From assembly GCA_016802295.1 (NCBI GenBank), contig JAESIW010000129.1, forward strand, positions 1,024,265-1,088,264: 64,000 nt of DNA, written 5' to 3'. The position numbers were made by a program, and so were the translations under genes. The notes under the pieces were generated by a model, which saw nothing but the letters and a program-made list of their open reading frames with translations, was not told the DNA's origin and ran no database searches. The first letter of the stretch is position 1, and every line of letters starts with the position of its first letter. This DNA is from Brachionus rotundiformis. Taxonomy: Eukaryota > Rotifera > Eurotatoria > Ploima > Brachionidae. Of this stretch, positions 1-12,700 are shown piece by piece.

Positions 1-709
1 AGCTTAATGCTGGATATTTTTGAACAATTTTAAAAATTGGTGACCATGGTCTTAAATTTTATTAAAAAATCATGGTCTCATAGTCCATTGGTCATATGTA
101 TGTGGCCAGTGATGGTCCCCTAATGAACTTGGTCACACATTGAGGGAGACCCAATATTAAAATAAAAAAAATTAAAAAAATGACTCTCTTTATATATATA
201 TATATATTATATTTTAGAACATTTGGCTAAAAGGAAGGATTAAGGTCCATTTCAAGCTCAAGGGTATTCCTTAAACAATATTTTAAATGATAATATTATT
301 AAGATATAAATACTACAAATGCGTTAAATGCTACAATTAAGTTAAATTTTTTCTAAGTTATTTATTTTTCACAGTTCTTGGCATTGACATAAAAATCGTT
401 TGTAATAATTAGTTTAATTTGATTAGAGTAATGAGTTAAACGAGATATTATTATTATTACTTTCTAGAGAATGACTCTCAAAAAAAAAACAGTAATACCT
501 AATTTGATCAAGTGGTTGGTCAATATTTCTTAAAACCCCAAAAGCTAATTTATTTCACATTAATTGGCAATAAATTATATATAAAAAAATTTAAAATTTA
601 AATGATAGTCTAAAAAAATATCTAACAAGCAAAAAAATTATTTATCATATAAAAATCTTTATATATATTGACTTTATTAGAAAATTAAATAACTATTTAA
701 AATTTTAAG
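1..709. other. AT-rich intronic or intergenic sequence, no gene seen
   Basis: No coding stretch is visible. It contains a short (TA)n tract near 191-212 and several poly-A/T runs. It ends in an AG splice acceptor at 708-709 that opens the first visible polycystin exon, so at least its right part is intron of that gene. Confidence 0.6.
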
Positions 710-3700
710 ATCCTCAATCAAGAAGCTTTACTTTCACTGTGGGCAACACTGATCCAAGTGCCATGTTTTTAATCGATTATGGTGATAACTCGATAATCGA
801 TTTTCCAAGACTTGTTAACACCCAAACTCAACTTGATCATCAATATCCCCAAAGCGGTATTTACACTGTCAATGTGACTGTATTCAACGCTGTTTCTTCT
901 CTATCTAGCACAATCACAGTAAGCTATCTATCAATAATTGCTAGAAAAAATCCCTAGGATGAAATTTTTTAAGGTAGAGATAGCCGCTAATTTTGCAGGA
1001 TTTAATTGTCAATTGTACTGGAGACCGTTCGATTCAGATGGTACAATTGAATACGAGTACAGCCTCAGTGGAGACCAATATTTGATAAAACAGGACTACG
1101 ATCTCAGATTTAAATGCACATGGCTCAGATTAGGTAATTAATTCAAATTTTTAATTATTATTAATATTAATTTTTTATTTCCTGCAATAAAATTAATGGA
1201 ATTAGTTATTATACTTGTCTTTTTTTAGGATAATTTTAAAAAAGAAAACATTTTGATTTTGATTTAAACAATTTAAAAATACATATATAAATTTTAATAA
1301 ATTTAAAATAACTTTTAGAAATAATAAAAAATGTATTTTAAATTAAAACTGGACAATTTCTCTTCTATTATATAAATAAAAATAATTAAAATTAAAGATG
1401 CAAGTCCAAAATCCATTGAAATCAAAGCCAATGGTTTGCTCATTAGCTCTGTCACCGATATGTCTGTTTACCAAAAAATTGGGTCTTCGAACACAGTGGG
1501 ATATGTCATACCGGTGAATAAAACTCATTTAACATCATCGGTACTATTTTTTTTCAATTAATTAAAAAAAGACTTAAATTTTAATTAAAGAAGAGTTTAT
1601 ATGAGATAATAATTAAAAACTCAGTTTTTACAAAAAGTTTCATAGCCAACATATCAACTTATTCGAGTATCCGTGATTTGGCTATTGAAAAACCAGCATC
1701 AGCAATCTTGGTAAACACCAATCACCAATTTTCGGTCAAGTACGAATCAATGGGCTCTCCATCTTGCTCTCTGGTCAAGTACACCAGTTCATATATCACG
1801 TACCCAATAGGCTCATTCGGTGACCCTGCAGCATGTGCCACTCTCTTTCCTTCAACCAATTATATCCAAGCTTATGATCTTTCCGTGCCTGGTTACTGGA
1901 CTTTCAGTGCCCAATTTAGAACCACTGGCATCCTAATGCTTAAAGTCATAGTCAAAAATCAAATTGAGTCTGTCTCTTTAGCAGAATCTGTAACAGTTGT
2001 GTTAAGTCTGGGTCAGTGTGAACTGCCTTATGTGGACATAATTAACAAAGCATCAGTGTTTTATGAGCCTACAAGAAAAAAAATATCAGATCTTGTGTCA
2101 ATAATGACCAATACAAAAGTAAATTGCAGCGCGAATGGAAAAAATACCAAAGAGTGGAAAATTTATAAAGTTGACAAGATCAGTGGTAAAGTTGGAGAGC
2201 TTGTTAACTTAATGGATAACCCTACTGTAAACTATGCCGAATTGGTCATCCAACCCAACTCATTAGCTCTGGGTCTGTACAAAATAACCTATAAGGTCAG
2301 CATGTTGTTTGATCCAATTTATACAAGTGAATCAGAGACCTTTATTGAAATTGTACCATCTGGCATAGTAATATCTGCGCTAGTTGGCCAGTCTGGAAAT
2401 GGTATATACGAAATAGCACGAGGAATAAACCAACTGATCGTCTTGGACCCAGTGATGTACTCAGTGGACCTGGACGGAATGGCCAAAATGGGCTCGCTTA
2501 ATTTTAGCTATTACTGCAAGCTGATAGAAAATGAAGTAGAGCTGGATTACGCCCGTCTCGGCGCTACTGACATGACTGATCTCTTGACCATAAAAAACTT
2601 GCACGCAACCAACCAAGATATCAACTCCTTAATACAAAACAATTCAAAGTCATGTTTCCCATCGGCCAATAGTTTCGACTTTGATTCGACTGGAAAAGTC
2701 TTGACAATCAAGGCCAAAGGCTTGGATTACGTAAAGAACAGAAAATATGAATTTTTGATCAAAACTGCTCACCTTGGATACGAATATAGTTCCAAAATTC
2801 GAATTGAAATTTTGAACTATAATTTTGTACCAATTATTAGCATAAAGTAAGTTGGTCAATCTTAAACAAAATGCACAAATGTAGCTCTTAAATTATTGAT
2901 TTAGTTCCAATTTTTAAAAAAATAATTTTATTTAAGAAATTTAATATTTTTTTTTGGTAGGAAAAATTAAAGATCACTAATTATTTATCTGATTGCCACA
3001 CTCTTCTATTGAGATCCATTTAATTCTAAATTTGAAACCAAAAAATTGTGACATATTGGTTCTGTGAGATAATTATTGGAAAAAACAACCCATGGTGTAG
3101 AATATGATCCACTGGATGAGTATTTTTCCAAAGGAAATATTTTTTTTCATAGGGGTCAATAAAAGGATACATATCAATCAACTTAACCATTGGATTTTGC
3201 TGGAATTTCCAATTGTTCCAAATTTTCATGGTTAAAATTAAAAAATCTCACCATATTTTCCACTCACCTGAACCACATTGACTTTTGGGGGTTTACGTCT
3301 TTTGACTCGACTAAGTCAGACGTCCTTACTACCACTGGATTTAAATAGATATATTCACAATAAAAGTTTTGTTTAATAATTTTATAGGGACAAGATATCA
3401 AAACAAAACTAATAACTAATTAATTAATAACTAAAATTTAATAAAAGTTAATTAATTTTGGACGTCTTGTAGCTGTAATCTGCATGATATTTTTTTCTTT
3501 ATTCACTCTTTGTGGAGCGTAACTTATTGGCTCTGTTATATAGTATATTTCGGCATTCGGCAATGTCTGAGTGTATCCTTAGAATTCTGCCCCAGGCTTC
3601 CTTTGTGGAAAATTTCTCTGTCTTTTTCTGTCAGATTCAGGTTTTGTTAATTTCAAAAACAAGTTAAAGGTTTTGCAAAGATAAAGACATTGCCTTGGCA

Positions 3701-6700
3701 AAAAGTGTCGTTGCTACAGTTCCTAAGTATGTGAATTTGCTAACAAACTCGATGTGTGACCCATCAATGGTAATATTAGCGTCCAATTTGGTCTTCAAAT
3801 CTGTGATACCAATCAAGAATCAGGAACGTTTTGGATGTTATGCTTAGAGAAGAGCAAGCAGGATTTAGATAAAGAAGAAAATGGATAGATCAGATATTTG
3901 CTCTCAGGAACATCATAGAACAAGGTCTGGAATGGAATAGCGCATTGTATCATCGAAGATTTCAGGAGAGCCTTTAATAGAACATGCAGAGAAACCCTAT
4001 GGGCCATACTTAGAACCACTGAAGATAGTTAACTTGATAAAACTGATGTTCACAATTTAGAAAAAGGTAAATCAGAAAGCTCCAAAATGTGCACTGATTG
4101 ACCATGCCAAGAAGAAAACAACTGTCAATAGTTATTATAATTAAAAGTTATAAAAAAAATAAATCCAAATTTATTTAAACAACTACTGTTAAATAATTTG
4201 CATCTTGGCAAAACATTTTTTTAATTTTTTCTCCTGTTTACAGGTTATGGTAGCGCATTTTCATTCGGGTACTTTATTTCTATTCAAATAACATAATTTG
4301 AATTCTTTAAAAACAAAAAAAAAGTTGATAAATAATTACAGAATATTGTGCATTTATTAATTTTAATCAGACTGTTGATAATTAATTTAAAAAAGGTGCA
4401 AATTTTCTGGCACATGTTGGTCTTTTGAAGATAAAGTAAAAATCAACCCTAATACACAGCTCATTTTGGTCAGTTCATGCCACGAAGGCTGTACATTCCA
4501 AGACAATATCACGGATATCCAATTTGAGTTCAGAATTTTCAAGTATTGGAACTTTACGGCTTCGGACAATGATATTGAGGAAAAATGGGTGCCTTACTAT
4601 AATTATACACACTTAAGAAGTATACTTGAATTTATTTTTTACCAATTATGGAAATTTATTTTCTTATCAGATGTTAATTCACGAGAATTGACAATTCTGA
4701 GCTCACTATTTTCATCCAATCCTTTGACATTCAGATGGAAAGTCGAATTCACAGTGAGTACCACATCACAGACTAGTGGTATTACAACTGGAAAATCATC
4801 ACTTATTGTACAAATAAATCAGATGCCTAAGCATGGAACATGCACAATAAGCAGCACAGAAGGCTATTCGGCTGAGACCGAATTTACCATTGAGTGCTTA
4901 AACTGGGCCGATGATGACGGCTTTATTAGCAAATATTTATTTTCTGGTAATCCAGACCACTCTTTAATTATTATAACAATTTTAAAACCAAATTTTTAGT
5001 CGTGTACCAAAATGATCCAGTTAAAATTGGTTTAGCTTCAACAGTAGATGGAAAATTGGTGACCAAGTTGCCTCAAGGAGCTGTGTACAATTCGTACAAG
5101 TTATCAATCGAGGTCCAGATCTATGACAATGAGGATGGTTTTGTTATCTATAAAATACCTGATGAGATAACAGTTAGGCCGAATATTACCTCATTTGTCT
5201 CCTATACAAATCTACTTAGTCCCAAGCTACTAGATGACCTAAATAATGGAGATTCTAAGAGCAGTGTTGAATCGATCTTGGGCCTCACCTCACTAATTAA
5301 TGTAATGAGTCTTTCTGATAAAAAGTCTGTCAATAGCTTGTCCAATTCGAGCAAAATTATGACTTCAAGCTATGGACCTGAAAGTTCCATGACTGGTGTT
5401 GAATCTGTAATTACTAATTTTTAAATTTAAATGTACCAATTGTGACCTTTGGATTGTTAATTTATTTAAAAAATTTAATTTTTATTCTTTATCATTTATC
5501 ATTTTTTTTGGCCACAGCCTTGGCATCTTTAAATCCTCATTTATTTTATTAGAAACAAAAATTTATTTAAAAAGTTGTATTTTGACCAAAAAAATATTAG
5601 GTTATTCACAAAGAAAATGCATTTTTATTAAAAATTAATTATTATGAAGAATTAAAATTAACTTTGTTCTTTCCTTTGGTAAATAAAATCCTTATTTGGC
5701 AACAAATTTTGTTATGATAACAAAATCTGGTGAACAAGATGGATAGCTTAAATCCCATAACCAAAAGTGAATAAAAGCCTTTATATCTTATCATTAAGTA
5801 AACATGTTACACTTAGAGTCTGGTCACTACTTTAAGCGTAGTAAAAGATAACGAATTCGTTTTAAAATATTTATTGAGTAAAATAAGAGTGAATCAAAGG
5901 AACTACTAACATAAGATTAAGTTAATTCAATTTATAGTTAAGTTCTTTAAGCTAGAATAAAAATGAATTTAAATAAAAACATAAATATTGAATGTTGATC
6001 AATATTTATGTAATCCATAATTAAATATAGATAGTAATTATACCATGGAGAATTGGTGATGTACCGTAACAAACATGGTCTTCTTTCCAAACCTGCTCGT
6101 TTTTTGGTTTCATTAAAAGTAACTCTGATTAGTCCAGAATCCAATTCACCAACAATAATTTGGAAGCAAAGAATATCAAATGACTACTACGGCCTTCTTA
6201 TTCAGATCATTAATTTATCTTATCTAAAAATCTTCCTGGTCAGATTAATAAAGTATATTATCAGAAATGAATTTATAATAATTATAAACTTTATGGATAA
6301 TAAATAAATAATGATGATAAATTATTAATTAATAAATCAATTTAAGCTTAAGTTTACATAAATAAAGGTTTATGATTTGCCTTAATCGGAAAAAGTTAAC
6401 TCCAAATATTTGTGGTTGATCGATTTCAATCTTGATATTAAGCTATCTAGACAAAAATTTATTTTAATTTTTTTGAATATAACTAATTAAAATAAAAATT
6501 AAAAAAAAAAAATTTAATTATTTATTTGATAATTTTTCTAGAGTAATGTTAATGAAAAAGAATTCGAACAAAATCGAAATGAAAGAGCCGATTTGAGAGA
6601 TTACATAGCCAATTACATAAACAGTCTGAGTATTTCAGATGTTACTAGTGTAAGATCCCAAGCCTCAATGCTAAAAGAGCTTACCAGCCAAACAGATGAA

Positions 6701-9700
6701 ATAACCAGAAATTTAGGAGATGTGGTTACCAATCAGTGTATTAGGCTCGCTTTGGGCCTCAAGACAATGTCGGAAAAAACCGCAGTCGAAGACTTAAAAC
6801 AGTCAGTGTTCGGCATAGCAAACACTTTAGGAAATACCTTAACAGTAAGATAAAAGTAACTTTTTTTCTTTTTTAAAAGCTCAATTGAAGGGCTTGAGTA
6901 CAGTTTTGAATGGCCGAGGGACCACATTGAACCGAGACTTTGAGCGAGCTGTAGCTCTACCAGATTACTATGACACAGACTTGGAAAATTTTTGGACCCA
7001 ACCAAGTATAATGTTTACTTTTATTATTTCCTCAATTAATTAATAAATACTAACTGCTGTGGTAAAATAATATATGTATTAGTAGTAGTAGTAGTAGTAG
7101 TAAAGATCGCGGGGGTGCCCCTCTAAGCGGTCGTCTCATTTGATATTGATCGTATTTGATTTTAAATGAGTCTACTGTCTCAGATCCGTCTATGTCATCT
7201 GGTAGGCCGTTGCATAATTTAGCTGTCCGATTGATGAAAAAGTTGTGTCTTTGCTGACAAGAAGCCACGATCTCACACCATAATTGACTTCTCTCTTCGG
7301 AGCCGAGCAATTTGGCTCGTTACATCACGTTATGTCATCTTTGCTCTTGTTGACTTTGAATAGTTGGATTAAGTCACCACGTTGTCGTCTTACTTTTAAA
7401 GAAGTAAGATCCATCCGCTCAAGTCGGCTCTCGCGCCCCATGCCTTTAAAAGCAATTGGGACTATCATTACTCTTCTCTGAACTTTTTCAAGGGTATTAA
7501 TATCTCTCCTGATGTACAGGTTCTAAGCCGACACTGAAAACTTGTGAGGCATTGTGAAATTTGGAACAAAAAACAAAAATAAGATATCAAAAATGCTAAA
7601 GCTCAAGTTCTGAAAAAGCAAAACATGCTCTGTAAGTTGATACACCCGATACATCCTTTGTACACAAAGTTCTGAATTTCGCAGACTTATTGCAGAATTG
7701 AAAATTGATTTATATGCTAGTTGCTACCGATATTCATAACCTAAATTTTGCACTCGTTTGCTTCTATATGTGATATATAATTTCACGATCTATAAATGTG
7801 ATGATCAATAATTAATTTGTTTGACCGTGAAAAAATATTAATTCATTAATAAACTTTATTAATTAAATTTTTTTTATGCTACCAATTTAATTAATAAAAT
7901 AATGTTTTAAATTTTTTTTGGGTAATTTTTTTGGTTTTCACTAATTACTTTTGGGACGACCTCTTTGTCTTTTGACTGGTATATTTACCACATCTTGTAC
8001 ATGCTCATCTCTTAGGACAGGTTTAGTATACTTGACTTACTCAGCACTTAATCTGTTTGACAAAGTTGTACTGCCCAAAAAAAATCAAACTAAACAATTT
8101 GAGTAAAAACTATTTTTTCGAATTGTATAAAATGTCCCACTTTAAACAGATTGGTGATTTGGATCCAATGATTTTTTTTTGTTTTAGGTAATCTACTAAG
8201 TGTTCTGTAGGACCGTAGTTTTTCAATTATTTGCAATTATCAATTTAACTCTTCAAAATGTTCAACAATCAAACATTAAGTTTATTTAATTATAGAATTT
8301 AATTTTTGTTGAGTAATTTTTTTTAATTTCTTATCTGATCATAAGATTGTAGACAAAAATTAATCTGATCGTCAGGTTTATAAGACCCAATAACTTTTGG
8401 AAAAAACTTAATAGTTTATTAGATAAAAACTTTTCTACATTAAAATATTTTGCTTATAATTTAAAATAATAAAGCTAGTGAAAAAATCGCCTATTAAATA
8501 TTAAATTATTTTATATTTACATATAAAAAAATTTTTCTTAAGATTTTGTCTACCATTTAAAAAGATAACTTTTAATTTTTTTATAATTAAAAATTAAATA
8601 AAAAAGATAAAATTAAATTGTTTGAAATTGAATTTTTAATTTTTTTTCCAGAGAATTTTATGGGTGATGATGGTACGGAGACGTCGAAAGAACAAATGGA
8701 CATAAATATGAATATACAGCGACAAAAGTTTGACAGTGTGGACAAGTCACAAAAAGTGTCCAGTGTAATAAACCTACTTAGCAATGTTTTATCAGATCAT
8801 TCAGCTGCTGGGGAAACAATGGAAGTGGTCACCTCAAATTTAGGCCTTAAACTAGAAAAATTAAAAGCATCCAGCCTCAAATCAGAGCTTAAGGTGCACA
8901 ATAGCCCAATTCAATTACCATCTTATTGTGACTTGCTAGACAAAACAGCAAATTCGGTAGCTGATAGATACAACCCTTCTGACGAAAACAATTGCCAAAA
9001 CAAAATCATCACTCTTCAAGGCATCTCACTATCAGCTCCATCCAGTGGTCACAATGGCAAAAACGAGACCAAAATTGGTTTTTCAACATCGGTGGGCTTG
9101 TCGTTCTTTGACGAAAATGGCAATGAAGTAAAAATCACCAATTCCAAAAAACCAATTGATATATGGATACCAAGAGAAGTCAATTTGCCAGACTTTCCAT
9201 TTCAGTATGTAAACACTTCCAATTTGACAAACTTGCAAGGAGAACAAATACTTCCAAACAGCTTTCAAATTGACTCGAACAACGCTTCCATTCACTTGGA
9301 AATAACACCTGACATTGATCCAGCCCAAGCTAGCTCAATCGGCTACTTGGTCCTCATCAAATTCGGTCTAAGTCCTGTTTTAAACTCAACCCAAAAAACC
9401 TATGACCACTGGCAAATTTTGTGTCCACACACGGCCAAAACTGTTTCCCAAAACCAAACCAATCAGATTATGTTCACATTTTTCATGAACATAAGCCAAG
9501 TCCAAGGTCGCAAAGGCTTCACCGGCTACGGTATCAGAGAACTAACCCAAACTGAATTGACCACTCATTGTCCAAACAACTCGCTAAACGAGCCACCATT
9601 GATCACCAACAATTCCCAACTGTTCGCCAATGATTTTTCCATCCGTGTCTACACATCAGGTTGCTACTATTTGGACAAAGAGTCAGGCAAGTGGAGGTCA

Positions 9701-12700
9701 GACGGAATGGAAATTCTCCCCGATAGCACAATTACAATGGCCCATTGTCAGTCCAACCATTTGACCGAGTTTGCCGGCGGCCTGGTCGTCCTGCCGTCCA
9801 AAATCAACTTTGAATATGTGTTTGCCAATGCCAGTTTTTTACAAAACCCAGTCATTTATTCAACTGTGATTGCCATAGTGGCTCTTTATCTACTAACAGG
9901 TGTGTGCGCCTATCTAAGTGATAGACGAGACAAGAAAAAAGCTGGCCTCACTGTTTTGCTTGATAAATACTCAACAAATAGCTACTTTTATGAAATAATT
10001 GTGTTCACTGGTAGTAGACAGAATGCTGGCACTGATTCCAAAGTGAGTTTGATGCTTAGCGGAGAAATTGGCGAAACAGAGCCAAAGCAAATGATTGACA
10101 AGAAAAGAAAAGTGTTTAGACGAAGCGGAATAGACTCGTTTCTGATCGGGGTCAATGAGCCTTTGGGAAATTTGAATTATCTAAGGATATGGCACGACAA
10201 TGCCGGAAAGGGCAACATGGCATCATGGTACTTGAAATTTTGTATTGTACATGATGTCCAGACTAGAGAAAAGCACTACTTTTTGTGTGAGAAGTGGCTC
10301 GGTGTGGAAAAAGGCGATGGTCTGATCGACCGTATATTGCCGATCGCCGGCGACAAACAAAAAACTGAAATAAAATACTTGATTAAGAAACAGGCTAAAC
10401 AAAACATGAGAGATAGTCATTTGTGGTTTTCGGTGTTGGCAAGGCCCATTCAAAGCCCCTTTACTCGCTTGGACAGAATAACTTGTTGCTTTGTCCTCTT
10501 GTGCATTACCATGTTAATGAATATCTTGTATTATGAGCTTGACTCATCGCCGAACACTGGTGGCATCGACATTGGACCCTTCAGAATGACAACACAGCAA
10601 ATTGGAATTGGTATCATGACCAATTTGCTCACTTTTCCACCGTGCTTCTTGTTGATCCAGCTGTTCAGACGCTCCAAGGCCAGAAAAACCAAGCACTCTC
10701 AGATTAAGAAAATACTTGATGAAAACGCTAAGAATGTAGATAGATCTAAGACCAAGTAGAATATTTGATTCTTTCCCATTTTTTTTTAAATAATACAGAA
10801 GATAGAAAAATAATTAATTTATTTTTAATAGTCATTTAATTTTATTTTATTTTAAAGTTTGGGATTAACAGACATCAGATACGAGCCAACAACACCTACT
10901 CGAACACAAATTGATGATGATAATCAAGTTTACCAAGATAGCAGTCTAAACCATAAATATACCAAAGAAAAGAAAAAACCAAAAAGAAAGATTCTGTTTC
11001 CATGGTGGACCAAAATAATTGCTTATATGTTGGCATTTTGCTTTGCTGGTGTTAGCTTGTTCTTTGTGGTCATCAAAGGTATTGAGTTTGGGGATGAAAA
11101 AGTCAAAAAATGGGTTTCCTCTTTGCTTATTTCATTTTTAACATCGGTCCTTTTGACTCAGCCGATTCAGGTAAATTTTTTCCTTTAGCTCAGTAGTTTT
11201 TAGCTAATTTTCTATTAATTAATTATCCATATATAAACAAAAAAATTCCAAAAAGTTTGGTATAATCTTTTTAAGAACATATTTTTACAAATAATTTAAT
11301 TGTTTATCAGCTACCAATTAGGTTCCAATTTTGTGCTGATCAAATTTCTTTATGAGGTTAACATTTAACCAGTAAATCTTTTGGGCCAAATTAAGGTATT
11401 TTCCTGAAGTGAAATTGTTGAAAATGAACTCATTGAATTTTTTCAAATTTCTTCAATAAATTCTGTAAATGCTGATTATGCTTTTTGACCAAGACGCACA
11501 AAAATTTAATTTTGATTTTAAGGTTTTAAGAAAAGATAAATAAATGTCATTAAGTTTAAGATAAAGATGTTAATAAACAAATTAATAAAATTAGAATCGC
11601 CCAATTTAAGAATATAAATTATCTGGTCATTATTTTTTATGGCCAAAAACATACTGAGTTTAATTTATTAATTTTTTTCAATTTAATTTAATTTTTTTAT
11701 TTAATAAAGACAATGTTAATAGCATTCTTTTTCGTAATTATATTCCGAAAATATGATGAGAGTCTTGACAATGAACTTGACTCTGAAGATAAAGGCGACT
11801 CATTGAATCAATTGTATGACTACTCAAAATTTAAGCACCTGAGTGACCAAAAGATTAGCAAATATGCCAATTCGGCAGAATTAAAGATCTTAAAAGATGC
11901 CGAGCTCGATGCTGCTAGAAGAAAACGCCTCAGAGAAGTCCGAGTGTGGGATGCCATGAGGGAAATTATCATCTATTTTGTATTTTTATGCGTTCTTTTT
12001 GCGGTATGCTACACCAACAATGGCACACAACCATACCAGTATCAGAAAATGATCAAAAAAGTTTTTGAACCCAAAGTAATTCTTAAATTATCTTAGTGTT
12101 TTTTTTGTCCTTGTGGTGATCATTGAAGAGCTCTGTTTGGTATTTTACCCTGCAGTCTTTTATTGTTGATACTTTGGCTCATTGGCTCTTACTTGGTTCT
12201 TTTGTAAAGCTCATCGTTTGACAATATTACATGACAGTGAATTCCAAGAATTGTTCTCAGGCTACCAGTGTGAAAGATGGCCTTTTCTACCAACACATTT
12301 TTCCATACATAAGTGTAGCATTTTGATTTCCACACTGGTCTGAGTCTGGCAAATACTCTTTTTGTATGTCTATTCTTAATGTCTTTATGTATTCCCATTG
12401 AATCCTGCGTTTTATATACATGGTCACTCTATTTGTTTTAATACCAAATCATTTAATGTCTAGATCTTCAAGCCTTGTTCTTAAATCCCTCTGTATACTC
12501 GGGATTGAGGTAGATTTCCGCATGACATAATCAATCATAAAGAATAGAATAATAAAGATAACAAATCTTTGTCTAATTCCTGTACACACTTTGAAGCTTT
12601 CAGATTTTCCTTTTTCCAGAATCGGTCTAAACTCGAATTTGTAGTAGAAGAGTTTTATCTAATAAACCATCTTCTGTGGCAGATCATAAGATCTTAGTAT

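Noticed and set aside
3026..3229. Minus-strand 67-codon frame with HPVDHILHHGLFFP
   Set aside because: Antisense in an intron, no start context, no family, and adjacent to LINE debris.
6053..6307. Open frame in the polycystin intron reading MYRNKHGLLSKPARFLVSL
   Set aside because: Both strands look mildly protein-like here, but there are no splice sites fitting the gene and no family is recognisable. It may be an old transposase scrap.
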